Of a DNA stretch of 64,000 nt, positions 35,755 through 47,932 are shown piece by piece. A program made the translations under genes and the position numbers. The notes beneath the pieces are model-generated. The model saw only the letters and a program-made list of their open reading frames with translations. It had not been told where the DNA came from and made no database searches. The DNA is taken from positions 26,649-90,648 of the forward strand of contig WPDH01000113.1 of NCBI GenBank assembly GCA_019137255.1, read 5' to 3'. Source of the DNA: Corinectria fuckeliana. Lineage: Eukaryota > Ascomycota > Sordariomycetes > Hypocreales > Nectriaceae. Within the stretch, counting starts at the first letter, position 1. Each line of letters opens with the position of its first letter.

Positions 35755-37367
35755 GGATTGCACGGCCGCCCGGCTTGGCTCGCCAACTCGGCGGGTCCAT
35801 CCGCACTGGCCGGGCCTTTTCTTCCAGCACTCGCCGGCAGACTTGTCGTTCCCCGGATTTGCCGTTCCGTCTCGCCGTGGTCGGATCCGGCCCCGCCGGT
35901 TTCTACACGTCGTATCGCGTCATGGGCAAGATCCCAGGTGCCCGGGTCGACATGTACGAGAGCCTCCCGGTTCCGTTCGGATTGGTCCGCCACGGGGTGG
36001 CTCCCGATCATCCAGAGGTCAAGGTGTGTGATGGGAATATCCCGTTTTAATTCACCTACTTGGCAAGCGTTAACTTATGGGAGTAGAATTGCCAGGACAA
36101 GTTTGATGAGATCGCCTCGTCGCCCAGGTTTACATTCATAGGGAACGTGTCCATCGGCCGGCCTAGCCACTCCACCCAGCATTCCACCATCGAGCTGCAA
36201 TCCCTCTTGCGCCACTACGACGCCGTGCTGTTCTCCTACGGGGCGTCAGAGGACACGAAGCTAGGAATCCCTGGCGAGTCGACTCTGCGTGGCATCTACT
36301 CAGCGCGCCACGTCGTTGGTTGGTACAACGGCCTCCCAGACTGCGCCGGCCTAGACCTGGACCTAGCTCAGGCTGAGGAGGCCGTCATCATCGGCCATGG
36401 GAACGTCGCTCTCGACATCGCACGTATGCTCCTTGAGGATGTTGATGTGCTCAAGAAGACAGACATAACGGAGCATGCCCTGGCAAAGCTTTCCAAGAGT
36501 CGAATCAAGAGGGTCCATGTCGTCGGAAGACGCGGACCAATGCAGGCGGCATTCACAATCAAGGAGATTCGTGAGCTCATGAAACTACCCCACGTAGAGT
36601 TCCTCCCCTTTAACCGGTCTCTTGTGCCGGAGAACCTAAAGAGTTTGCCTCGTGCGACGCGGCGGATGATGGAAGTGTTGGTCAAGGGTACGCCAACCCC
36701 GCCTGAGGCAGCATCCAAGTCTTGGTCGCTAGATAGCTGCCTATCTCCGAAGCACTTCCTGGGCACCGAAGACTCGCCCTACAACGTTGCAAGCACGCAA
36801 TTCAACGTCACTAAACTATCTTCACCGTTTGACCCTCAGTCGTCTGTCAAACCGACAGGAGAAACGGTCGTTTTGCCATCCGACGTCGTGTTCCGGTCTG
36901 TTGGCTACAAGTCGATTCCCCTCCCGGGCTTCGACGATGTCGGCATCCAGTTTGATAATCAACGCGGTATTGTATGCAACGACGGCCTAGGCAGGGTGAC
37001 ACGCCTGGTGTCCAGCGCCGATGGAGAGGATGTGCAGAGCCAGCATGTCCCCGGGGCGTACTGCGCAGGTTGGGTCAAGACCGGCCCGACCGGGGTTATT
37101 GCGTCAACCATGCAAGATGCCTTCATCACAGGAGATGCCATGGCGGAGGACTGGCTTTCAGGGGCTTCCTTCATGAACACGGTATCTAACAATTCCAAGA
37201 GCGGGTGGGAGGCAGTGAGAGAGGAGGTCGATTCGTCCTTAGGTCGGCCCGTTGCGTGGGATGACTGGCGCAAAATCGACCAGGCGGAACGGCGACGAGG
37301 GCAGAATAACGGGAAAGAGAGGGAGAAGTTCACAAGCACGGCTGATATGTTGGCAGTCCTTGGATGA
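35745..37367 (+). CDS. ARH1: NADPH:adrenodoxin (ferredoxin) oxidoreductase, mitochondrial
   Basis: Mitochondrial FAD enzyme passing electrons from NADPH to the [2Fe-2S] ferredoxin used in Fe-S cluster assembly and heme A synthesis. Exons 35745-36023 and 36087-37367 (63-nt intron) join to 519 aa. The first ~38 residues are Arg/Ser-rich without acidic residues and include RAFSSSTRR, a mitochondrial presequence. The FAD dinucleotide fold is VVGSGPAGFYTS (~45-56), followed by ESLPVPFGLVRHGVAPDHPEVK. The NADP fold is IIGHGNVALDIARMLL with RVHVVGRRGPMQAAFTIKE. The C-terminus holds CAGWVKTGPTGVIASTMQD. All match adrenodoxin reductases. Convergent with ETF-alpha; stop codons are 61 bp apart. Confidence 0.95.
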
Positions 37368-37428
37368 GGACCAGTGGGGAATTTAAACTTGTTGTATAAC
37401 ACCTCGCTCCATATGTGTATCATAGACA

Positions 37429-38546
37429 CTACGCGCTCTTGAGCTTTTCCGTCAACTCGGGTACCTTCTCGAAAAGGTCGCCAACAAGGCCAACATCGGC
37501 GACCTGGAAGATAGGCGCGTCACCATCCTTGTTAATAGCCGCAATCACCTTGCTGTCCTTCATGCCTGCTAGATGCTGAATGGCACCCGAGATGCCAACA
37601 GCCACATAGAGCTGAGGGGCAACAACCTTGCCAGTCTGGCCGACCTGGAGACTGTTGTCCGCGTAGCCGCTGTCAACGGCCGCGCGGGAGGCGCCGACTG
37701 CGGCGCCAAGAGCATCGGCCAGAGGAAGCATCACTCGGTCGAACTCTTCCTTGGACTTGAGGCCACGGCCACCAGCCACGACTTTGCCAGCGGTAGCCAG
37801 GTCAGGGCGGTCGGACTTGGTGAGGTTTTCAGACACCCATTCGGTAGCCGATTCAGCCTTGGGATCAACACCATCCTCAACAATTGCAGATCCTGACGCC
37901 AGCTCGGCGGCGGCGAAGGCAGTGCCTCGGATGGTGACAAGCTTAATGGGGTCCGACGATTCGACGGTGGCGATCGCATTGCCCGCGTAAATAGGTCGTA
38001 CAAATGTGTTCTCATTCTCGATAGCCGTGATGTCGGAAATCTGTTGCGAGTCGAGTAGAGCTGCAACCCGAGGCAGGAGGTTCTTGCCAAAGGCCGTGTG
38101 GCCGACGATGACGTGAGTATAGCCACCCTTCTTGATATTCTCGACAAGTAGAGGAGCATAGTTCTCCGGGAGCCCCTGGTATCCAACGTTACTTCGGAGA
38201 CATAGGTGGGAGGGGTAGATTATGCGCTTCCGGTCTCATTGCCTACCTTGTCATATGCACCGTTATCCACGGCGATAATCTTCTCCACGCCGTTCACCTT
38301 TGCAGCCTCCTCGGCAACAGACTTGATATTGCTGCCGGCAACAAAACCGTGCACCGGGCCGCCCAGCTTCTGGGCTGCCGTGAATGCGCTCAATGAGCTG
38401 GGGTTCAGCTGCCCGTCCCGCTGCTCCAAGATGGCCAGGGTAGAGGCCAGCCTCAGGCGGGCATGTGCGCTGAGGTTCAGAGCTGGCGCGCGGCCAATGA
38501 GGCCGGTCGCCTGGATCGCCAGTACTCGTCTCGCCGTGGGAAGCAT
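37429..38546 (-). CDS. Electron transfer flavoprotein subunit alpha, mitochondrial
   Basis: FAD-binding alpha subunit of ETF, which carries electrons from acyl-CoA and amino-acid dehydrogenases to ETF-QO. Exons 38546-38247 and 38175-37429 (71-nt intron) join to 348 aa. A presequence (MLPTARRVLAIQ...) precedes STLAILEQRDGQLNPSSL. The splice restores YDKGLPENYAPLL. The C-terminal FAD domain contains AGKVVAGGRGLKSKEEF, SRAAVDSGYADNSLQVGQTG and LYVAVGISGAIQHLAGM with NKDGDAPIFQVADVGLVGD, all canonical. Its start faces RSC8 across 575 bp. Confidence 0.96.
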
Positions 38547-38795
38547 CTTGTCGCAGAATTTGGGTTGGGATTAGCCAGCTTCTTGCTCAAGAAAAAGGAG
38601 TACAAGAGGCCGAGGGGAAGGGAGACCTGAATAAGACATTTCAAAGACGGCGACGGCTGGTGACGGCCCGAGGTAGCGTTCGCCGAGCTGTTATCCGCCG
38701 TCATCGGCCACTCGCCGGGATTGCACTGTTTGGCTGAACTTGCCGAGCCGCCGATTCGAAAATGGGCAAGTGCGGGCGAATCCGTGCGGACACTT

Positions 38796-38817
38796 CACGT
38801 GATGTTGGTACCACGTG
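38796..38817. promoter_or_regulatory. Twin CACGTG E-boxes between ETF-alpha and RSC8
   Basis: CACGTG at 38796-38801 and again at 38812-38817, 16 bp start to start, within TTCACGTGATG and ACCACGTGACG. Palindromes of this type are bound by bHLH factors such as Cbf1-type proteins. They are 250 bp upstream of ETF-alpha and 305 bp upstream of RSC8, so either gene could be the target. Confidence 0.5.
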
Positions 38818-39121
38818 ACGCGACCGCAATCACTCCCTCGAGCTTCGCAGGCTTAGTATGCACTGAAGGTGTAGCAGCCAGCCCCCGTTGTCGTCGCGCC
38901 AAAATTTCTCCAAACGCGACCTATCATCTCCAGACTCCATCAAGATCACGACGCTAGGCATCAAATTCCCGGCGACATCTCAGCCAACCTCTGCGCAAGT
39001 TGCTGCGTGACACTCGGTCTCATCATTAGCCGCGCGACGCCGATCGTCTTTTCGCGCCTCCGATTGACCTGCCTCGTCCCTGTTTGTCTGTAGTTGACAG
39101 CCCACCGCGACTGTGATCAAG

Positions 39122-41309
39122 ATGGATGATTCCGCGACCTACGGCTCGCCAGGCAATGGCGCATCTCCCAGCAGCAATCCGATTCTGACGCAACCTCCCT
39201 TGCAGCTAGATTCCGGTGCTGGCGATGGCGAAGGTATGCGCGCCCTCTTTCGCTTACTTCCTGGCTCGTGACACTGACGCGGTAGACAGATATCCAGATG
39301 TCGGAGGGTCTTATGAGCGAGGCCAATATCAAGCAGGACAGCACAACTCCTGCCCCAGGTTAGCACATCCCATTACCGACGCCATCCTTTGGAACACTCG
39401 ATGGACCCCGCGCTAACCTCACAGTTCGCGGTGACGACGAGATGAACGACGCGCCCGAGGATGCTAAGAATGGCGTTGGCCAAAGCAATGCAGCCGCCGG
39501 TACCAATGGCCAAGAGGCGAAGTCGAAAGAGACGATCGAGTCGGCTGCTCGTGAGCACCTCATCGCCCAAACCCACGCCATTGTTCTACCGAGCTATAGC
39601 ACTTGGTTCGATATGAACACGATTCACGACATCGAACGCAAGGCTATGGCCGAATTCTTCAATAACCGCAATCGAAGCAAAACTCCGGCTGTCTACAAGG
39701 ACTACCGTGATTTTATGATCAACACCTACCGACTCAACCCCGTCGAATACCTTACGGTGACGGCCTGTCGCCGAAACTTGGCTGGTGACGTTTGCGCGAT
39801 CATGCGCGTACATGCCTTTCTAGAGCAGTGGGGTTTGATCAACTATCAGGTACGGTCCTACATGCCACGCACTGGAGCCATACTAACCCGAGCTAGGTTG
39901 ATGCTGACCAACGCCCATCCCATGTTGGCCCACCCTTCACGGGTCACTTCAAGATCATCTGCGATACTCCTCGAGGCCTACAAGCATGGCAACCCTCGGC
40001 CGATCCAGTGGTTCTCGAGGGGAAGAAGAGCCTTGACACTGACAACAAGGCCGCCGCCACCCCCACAACCAAGGCCGATCAAAACCTCGGGATCGGGCGA
40101 AACATTTACGAGGCCAATGCAAAGGGAACCCCAATCACCAAGACCGAGAGTAAGACCAATGGTGAGCCACCAGCCACCAACGGGTTTCCTGGCACAGATG
40201 ATGCAACCAAGACGCCCATTGCCAAGGTCCACTGCCACCAGTGCGGTAACGATTGTACCCGAATATACTATCACAGCAACCACACCGACGCCAACCCCAA
40301 GGCCAAGTACGACCTATGCCCCAACTGCTTCACTGAGGGTCGTCTTCCTGCGAATCATACAAGCAGCATGTACGTCAAAATGGAGAACCCCACGTACGCC
40401 TCTATCCTGGATCGAGATGCCCCATGGACGGATGCGGAGATTTTGCGTCTCCTAGAAGGCCTAGAACGATTCGATGACGACTGGGGTGAGATTTCTGAGC
40501 ACGTCGGAACTCGCACGCGCGAGGAATGCGTCCTCCAATTCCTGCAACTGGACATTGAGGAGAAGTATCTGGACTCGGAAGCGCCCATCAACGCACCAAC
40601 GGGGTTATCGATGCTCGGACCTCAACAAGGGCAACTCCCATTCAGCCAGGTGGACAACCCTGTCATGTCCGTTGTCGGGTTCCTCGCCAGCCTTGCAGAC
40701 CCAGCCAGCACGGCGGCGGCTGCCAACAAATCGGCGGACGAGCTCAAGCGGAAGCTCCGCAAGCAGCTGGACGGCGATAAGTCTAATGATGACTCGCAGT
40801 TCAATGGTGACAGCAAGGACAAGGGCGAATCCATGGACCTCGACGTGCGACAGGAAGTGACAACGACCACCACGACTACAACCACGAGCAAGACGACTGC
40901 TCTGGCTTCCATCCCCTTAGCTTCGATAGGGGCACGAGCTGCGGGATTCGCATCACATGAGGAGCGAGAGATGACGCGGTTAGTGGCCGCCGCGTCTAAC
41001 GTGACGCTACAGAAACTGGAGATGAAGCTCAAGTACTTTGACGAGATGGAGGCAGTCCTGCGGGCAGAGCGTCGAGAACTAGAAAGGGCCCGGCAACAGC
41101 TCTTCCTAGACCGGCTGACTTTTAGGCGGCGGGTGCAGGAGGTGCAGGAGAATCTCAAAGCAGCAACCATTACCGGTGGCGAGCAGGGGGTTCGCTTGGC
41201 TCACGAAGCCATGACAGACGGAGAACGGTTGAGCTTTCAGCCAGCAGCCGGAGCCCAAGCTGTACCTCCGCCAAGCAGTGATGGCCAGGTGAAGAGCTAC
41301 GAGGCGTAG
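39122..41309 (+). CDS. RSC8: SWI/SNF-RSC chromatin remodelling subunit (Rsc8/Swi3, SWIRM-ZZ-SANT)
   Basis: Core scaffold of RSC- or SWI/SNF-type nucleosome remodellers. Exons 39122-39233, 39290-39358, 39425-39849 and 39897-41309 join to 672 aa; introns are 56, 66, 47 nt. SWIRM spans ~105-203 (LPSYSTWFDMNTIHDIERKA through AFLEQWGLINYQVD). A ZZ-type zinc finger spans ~314-360 (CHQCGNDCTRIYYH, then CPNCF). SANT starts ~377 (APWTDAEILRLLEGLERF, DDWGEISEHVGTRTREECV). A C-terminal leucine-zipper coiled coil (~560-620: ETVLRAERRELERA-like heptads) probably dimerises. Whether it belongs to RSC or SWI/SNF cannot be told; many filamentous fungi have one such gene. Confidence 0.94.
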
Positions 41310-43265
41310 GTGGCCTATAGCTGGCCCTCCACGAAGAGGCGAGGTTCGGAAAGTAAAGACGAAGAACAGGCGATGGAGAGATGAAGGGCCAGATTGGAAT
41401 CAAGTTAACGGCGTCTGGGTGGCGCGAAGGGGGCAAGTGTATTGGTTGGACTAATCAAACACCGGCAGGGCGAACTGGCAAACTGGCGCGATTGAGGCTA
41501 AGGGGAGGGAGGAGAAAGCCCATTCGGGCGGGGCTGCCAACATCTTGGCCGCAGCAAGCCGAGTGGCACACTGACAGTGCCCCCATAGTCAAGGGGATAT
41601 GTACGCATGTCATATTTGGTCTTCGCGTGTGATTGTACTATCACGTATAGATGCCTTTTGTTTTATTCGGATTTGTCGTGTTTCAAAGTCGTGTATTTGT
41701 GAGGCAACGGGATAGTGACAGGTAGCAATTAGTTTTTTCTAATTCGGTCTCTTGCAGACGGCTGAGTTCCAATTGCAGTTTCTAGTGCCGTTGCCAGCCC
41801 ACGAAAGAACCCCATTATCTGCATATGTTAGTCTCTTGTACGGACAGATGCAGCCATGATCAGAGTGGATTAGTGCCGGCAGTCATTGGCTCAGGCTGTG
41901 TTGGGTCTTCGGCATAGAGCCTTTCGGTATTGGGATGGAGATCGTTCGCCGCTACACGACATAAGCACCAGGACGGTGTGAATGAGGTAGAGAAAGGAAA
42001 AGTGATTTAGTATTTTGTTACCCTATCAGAGAGCGTGAGCGTAGGAAGTGCGGAGAACGCACGGAGTAACGGGCTGTTGTGACTTCAGACTTCGGACATA
42101 TTCCGGAGACATCCGGACCAACGGGGAACGAAAGAGACATGTCGAGGGACGGTGCTAGTTACGGACTAGGCTGACGAGGTCAAAATAGCTAGATTTAGTA
42201 GTGGTGAGCAGTGAGCACCAGTCGCATCAACGGAATTGATGATGCGCCGGACCTACCTACCTGGCTCTCTCTTACCTTAGGCACACGTACTGGCCATGTG
42301 TGTTAGCACGCCATGAATCTCCCTACTGTAGTAGATATTGGAGAAAATAGCTTTACCGTTACTGAAGGGATCACAATGAAGTCAACGTACTGTACTGTGG
42401 TGCCGTCAATCTTATCAGCAACGCATGAGCACATGTTTACCCAGAAAAGTACGTTGGAGCAGTCATGAGCAGTCAGCAGGGCCGTTCTTCCCCAGAGTCT
42501 TTGAATAGCGCGGGTCTGCCGCGCCCTGCTTGTGAGGATGGAGGACTCCGGTGAATAGGTCGTTCTAATTACGTGGTACATAGTACCGTACTAGTCGCAT
42601 GCATAGCATGCCGCTATCCGGGCAGCTGCCCAGCGTGTTCGTACCTCGGCCCAAGGCTGAAGCGGGGCGGTGGCGTCTCGGGACACGGACGCGGAGGACG
42701 GCGCATGTGTACGCGAGCATGGGGGGGGCAAGAACACAATGAAGGCTGGAAAGGACAGAGGAGTGATGGCAATTGCCTACTGGGCATGCCGTGAGCAGCC
42801 CAGTTGTGAACTGTTACTGCCATGTTATTATGTACTGTCTTGATATGCTACTGGGAAATAAGTAACTTTGCTGTCATTGTCCCGAAGTAAGCCACGGCCC
42901 CGGCCCCGGCTCCGGCCACAACCACTACTATGTACCCTCTTTGGCTGCTCTTTCCCCGCCAAAAGATTCACTGGCCTTGCCTTGCCTCAGTAGTCACCGA
43001 CTCTAAGTACGTACCTAGTAGGTAAGTTCCAGAGGTAGAGTGACAGTTGCTCCAGCTCCACCACCACCACCTCCACCTCCTCCACCTCCGCCATCCCTCC
43101 CGTCGTCGAGCCGAGGCCTACGCGATACTGCACGGCTTTGCCCCTCTGCCGCTCTCTTGTCTCTATCCAGAAAATACTTTTAAAAGCGACCCTTGCCCAC
43201 TGCCGCCGTCCGCTGCCGACGCCGCTGACCAGAGCTCTCTCCGTGTCCTATCGTGTCCTTCGGCC
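41310..43265. other. Intergenic stretch upstream of carnitine acetyltransferase
   Basis: About 2 kb. 42896-42918 is a GGCCCC-type GC-rich run and 43056-43095 is a CCACCT-rich stretch, probably the leader of the next gene. No gene seen. Confidence 0.5.
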
Positions 43266-45653
43266 ATGTTGACTTTAGCCCGCTCACCCGCCCTGAGGAA
43301 CAGCTTCCGTCACATCACCACAACACGCGCCGTGAGTCTCCCTCGGTATCTCTATCGAGCTGTACCTGCTCCTTTGTCAACGTCTTGCACGCCGTCTGCC
43401 CTGTCTCCTTGTGCTTCCGCTAGCTTGCAGTCTTTCTCCCCCACCAGCGGGCAAACGGCGACTTTGCTATGGGCCGCCGTGGTGAATGGCAGGACCCAAC
43501 TACCCACCTAGCTCTACCTTGCCGTCACTCTGATTGCCGACTATTTGCCATCCTTCTCCCAGCACGCACCTTGTTTATGTTGACGATTGCATCGATCATT
43601 TTGCCCTCCCTCGATACTGACTTCACCCCAGACGCAGACTCTCATCATGGCACCCGCCAAGCGCACCAGCAGCTCCGTCCCTTCAGGTATGCCCCAGTCT
43701 CCCGTTAAACATGTGATGGATGGACTTTGGGGTCATCGCACAGTTACTGCCGCTACCGCTGACACTGGCCCATTCCAGGTTATGCCGAGGACAAGTCAAA
43801 GGGACCCATGCTGAGGTTCCAGGACTCCCTGCCCAAGCTGCCTGTTCCATCCCTCGATGAGACCGCCAAGCGCTACCTCAAGTCCCTCCACCCCATCCTC
43901 TCTCCCGCCGAGTACGAGGTCAGCGAGAAGGCCGTCCAAGATTTCGTTCGTCCTGGGGGCGTAGGCTTCAAGCTCCAGGACAAGCTAAACGCCCGCCGCG
44001 AAGATCCAAACACCAAGAACTGGATCTATGAATGGTGGAACGACGCCGCCTATCTGGCCTATCGCGACCCGGTCGTTCCCTACGTTAGCTACTTCTATTC
44101 CCATCGAGATGATCGCCGCCGTCGGGACCCCGCCAAGCGCGCCGCCGCCATCACCACCTCAGCACTCGAGTTCAAGAAGCAGGTCGACACCGGTACCCTT
44201 GAGCCCGAGTACATGAAGAAACTGCCCATCTGCATGGACTCGTACAAATGGATGTTTAATGCATCCCGCGTTGCCGCCAAGCCCGCCGATTATCCCGTCA
44301 AGTACTCCGCTGCTGAGCACAAGCACATCATTGCTATTCGCAAGAACCAGTTCTTCAAGATTCAGTGCGAGATTGATGGCAAACAGCTCAACACTTCGGA
44401 GCTAGAGCAGCAGTTCAAGCACGTGTACCAAGTTGCGCAACGCGTTCCCGCGGTGGGCGCCTTGACTTCGGAGAATCGTGATGTCTGGACCGATGCCCGA
44501 GAAATCTTGCTGCAGGCCAGTTCCAACAACAAGACTGCCCTGGAGGCTATTGAGTCGGCCTCGTTCGTCCTCTGCCTTGACGACGCAGCCCCCGTTACTC
44601 TCGAGGAGCGTGCTCACCAGTACTGGCACGGTGACGGTGCCAATCGATGGTACGACAAGCCGCTGCAGTTTATTGTCAACGACAACGGCACCTCTGGCTT
44701 CATGGGCGAGCATTCTATGATGGACGGAACCCCCACCCACCGTCTGAACGACTACGTCAACGACCTCATCTTTGGCAATAAGCTCGACTACTCCGATCCC
44801 ACCATCCGCTCCAATCTACCCGAGCCTCAGCTTGTCAAGTTCGACATTGATCAAAAAGTTCAAGCTGAGATTGACCGCGCCACCAGGGACTTCCACGATA
44901 TCATCTCCCAGCACCAGCTGGCTGTCCAGGCTTACCAAGGTTATGGCAAGGGCCTTATCAAGAAGTTCAAGTGCTCCCCCGACGCTTACGTCCAGATGAT
45001 TATTCAGCTGGCCTACTTCAAGATGTACGGCAAAAACCGTCCCACCTATGAGTCGGCCGCCACTCGACGCTTCCAGCTTGGCCGTACCGAGACGTGCCGA
45101 ACCGTCTCAGACGAATCGGTAAATTGGTGCAAGGCGATGGCGGATGGCTCATCGGACGACAAGACACGCGTCGACCTCTTCCGAAAGGCTGTCAGCGCCC
45201 ACCTCGAGTACATTAGCGCTGCCTCGGATGGTAAGGGAGTCGATAGACATCTCTTCGGTCTGAAGAGGCTCCTCGAGCCTGGTCAGGAGGTCCCGGCCAT
45301 CTACAAGGATCCTGCCTTCGCTTACTCTGCCTCTTGGCACCTGTCCACTTCCCAGCTAAGTTCCGAGTTCTTTAACGGCTACGGATGGAGCCAGGTCATC
45401 GATGCTGGATTCGGCATTGCCTACATGATCAATGAGAACAGGTAACCGCCCCGACCCCCGATGCTTACACCTAGACGCCGTCAGGCCCCAGTAATTGATG
45501 AGTATGACACTAACGAGCCTGAATAGCCTCAACTTTAACATTGTTTCCAAGGGTCTGGGAAGCGATCGAATGAGCCACTACCTAAATGAAGCCGCGGGAG
45601 ACTTGCGCGACCTTCTCATTCCTACCCTTGAGCCGCCTAAGGCTAAGCTATAG
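43266..45653 (+). CDS. acuJ: Carnitine O-acetyltransferase, predicted dual mitochondrial/peroxisomal (AcuJ/Cat2)
   Basis: Transfers acetyl groups between CoA and carnitine so that acetyl units can cross organelle membranes during growth on acetate or fatty acids. Exons 43266-43331, 43638-43686, 43779-45441 and 45527-45653 join to 634 aa; the catalytic base is H350 in GEHSMMDGTP. Exon 1 encodes a 22-residue Arg/Ser/Thr leader (MLTLARSPALRNSFRHITTT) typical of a mitochondrial presequence. Exon 2 contains an in-frame ATG (43647, MAPAKRTSS) that would give a 606-aa form without it. The C-terminus is AKL, a type 1 peroxisomal signal. In Aspergillus nidulans acuJ produces mitochondrial and peroxisomal forms in this manner. 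The first intron is long (306 nt), room for an internal transcription start. Convergent with CAP. Confidence 0.94.
43647..43649 (+). promoter_or_regulatory. Alternative start codon for the leaderless (peroxisomal) isoform
   Basis: ATG nine bases into exon 2, in context ctcatcATGGca and in frame with exon 1 after splicing. Initiation here, from a transcript starting inside the first intron, would omit the mitochondrial leader while keeping the AKL end. Confidence 0.6.
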
Positions 45654-46046
45654 ACCCGGTGGATCCGTTGATATCCGCAGACAGAAGGCTTGCGTCATTC
45701 ACGGTTGATAGATGTGATAGGAGTTATTCTAGAGACACCATTTGGAATGCTGGCACTGTCTTTTTATTTATTTACACCTACTTGTCATGTATTCTAGCGC
45801 TATTTCACGTTAAACGTCGCACCCCTCTCTTGTTTAGCCCAAAAGATGGAAGGCACATGAGGAAAGAGACAGGAGATTCGAAGAAAACAGATAAGAGGCG
45901 GAGACTCGGTCGGATTGCCTCATTATAAATTAAGACACGCTATTTGTCATTTACGGTGTTGCTACTCGAATTTACACGATAAAAGCGAGTCCCGCGATAT
46001 CCTAGTCCTACAGGCCAAATATCCAAGTAATACAAGTGCGACAAGC

Positions 46047-47932
46047 CTAGCCAGCATGAGCCACAATCTCATTGACCAAGTCATCCTTATCCTCGTCGTA
46101 GTATGAGCAGATCTGGGAAGGCAGAGGCACCTCCTTATAATCTTCATCGACACCAGAGATAACGTTGAGGTTGATGCCGGCAGACTTGCTGGTAAAGATC
46201 TTGGTGCCAGTGCTCTCCTTGCTAAAGTAGATCTGGGCGCCGTCGATTTGATCTAACATCACAGTCGGGATAGTGCCCAGGACCTGTAGGGCGAAGTTCT
46301 GGGCTTTGACCACATCCACAGTCGAGACGAGGTTGTCGACGATCAGAGACAATCGGGTCGAGTTTTCAACCGTCACCTGGTTAGCCTTGCCCTTGACAAT
46401 GACGGTGGTGTTGTTACATCGGCTAATGAGGACCGATTGGGTCAGGGACGCCTCAATTTCAATCGGCTGAGGCTCCTTGTCATAGTTTTCCTAAGTCAGG
46501 GGTCAGCAAGCTTACTTATGACACGACACATCAGGATTCGCCTACAATTGTCCATTTGTTGCCTTCGAGCTCATTCTTAGGTGGCTTCTTGACTCGCATG
46601 CTCTGGGGCTTGGGCTTCTTGCCGGGTGCTGGGCTCTTAGCACGGCCCGACCCGTCGCGATCCGATACCGTCGAGCTTGCGCGGAGAGACGGGTTCTTGT
46701 GCGTCATCTCGGACTTGTCTACTTTTCGGAGGCCCTTAGTGACGGATTCGCCCTTGTTCAACTCGGAGAAGACGGCACCTAGACCGCCAGGTGTCGTAGC
46801 AGCAGGGGCCGCGTCGGACTTGATCTCTAGAACTGATGGCGGGCCGGGGGGAGGCGGCGGCGGCGGAGGCGGCGGAGGCGGCGGGGCGCCTGCGGCGGAG
46901 GCGGCGGGAGCAGCAGGTGGGCTCGAGACAGAGGATATGGACTTAACAACTTCCTGGGCTGAGCTGCCCTTAGGGTTCCATGTGATGCCACTGGCGTGGT
47001 ATTGCTTCACGTAGTCGGCCAGGTCACGGAAGATTTGGTAGAAGGCTTGAACCCACTCAACCTGCTTGGCGTCCCTGCATAATCCGTCAGTAGAGGCGAC
47101 TCAGAGGGTTCCAGAGAAACGTACTTGTCCTTCTGCTCTTTGAGGACCCTGTTTCCGAAAAACTGGGCCGATCCAAGACACTCCTCTACATGTTTGTAGG
47201 GGCGGTTATCGACAGTGACCCACGCGAGAACCATGATACCGTCGGCGACAGTGCTGAGTTGCGTATACATGGGGTCAGGGCGGTTCTTGTCCTTCAGATC
47301 GGTCACAGCCATGAGGGCTTCGTTGATGGGCTTGAGGAGCTCTTGGTATACTGCCACGTCGGAACCAGAGAGGTCGGGCTTCTTAGCTTTGGTCGAAATG
47401 AGGAGAAACTTGCGCTGTTCTTGGAGTCCGTTGCGGACCAACGTGGCCTGGTTGATGTCGATGTCAGTTGCCAGCGGCAATAATAACGAGTTGGTGTCCC
47501 AACGACAGCGCGAAGAGGAGCGAAGCGAAGGCACGAACCTGTTGAGCGACAAGACCTCCGAGCTGGTTGCTGAGCTTTACATACTTGTCGACGGCAGAGT
47601 TGAGAAAGGCGTCGAATTCCTCAATGGATTCGGGAAGAACCTCAGCGGTGGGCTTTGGCAGCGCAGGCGCAGGCGCGACGGGAGGCGTAGAGACGACAGC
47701 GGTCGCCAGGGGAGAAGGAATCGGAGGGTCGGAAGCAGGGCCGTCCTTGGGAAGGTCGGTGGAGGAAGCGATGTCCTCGAGTCGGGACGTCGCAGCTTCG
47801 AGACTGCTCAGGAGTCAGTATTCATGACACGGAGCATTGGCGGACAAGAGTCGCAAAGGATAAAGGGGAAGGGGAGCAGCCGTACCGCTTGATGAGTGTA
47901 GTCAGATTGTGCATGTGGCTGGTGGCTGACAT
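46047..47932 (-). CDS. SRV2: Adenylyl cyclase-associated protein (CAP/Srv2)
   Basis: Actin-monomer recycling protein that also binds adenylyl cyclase. Exons 47932-47886, 47803-47539, 47447-47125, 47074-46546 and 46490-46047 join to 535 aa. The N-terminal cyclase-binding coiled coil contains LIKRLEAATSRLEDIA; the helical folded domain runs ~85-260 (EEFDAFLNSAVDKYVKLSNQ). A run of 13 or more prolines follows (~305-320), then a WH2-like stretch (GGLGAVFSELNKGESVTKGLRKV). The C-terminal beta-helix CARP domain begins at KWTIENYD and includes VSTVDVVKAQNFALQVLG and INLNVISGVDEDYKEVPLP. For intron 1 the acceptor at 47804 was chosen since it restores KRLEAATSRLED. Introns are 50-91 nt. Confidence 0.94.
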
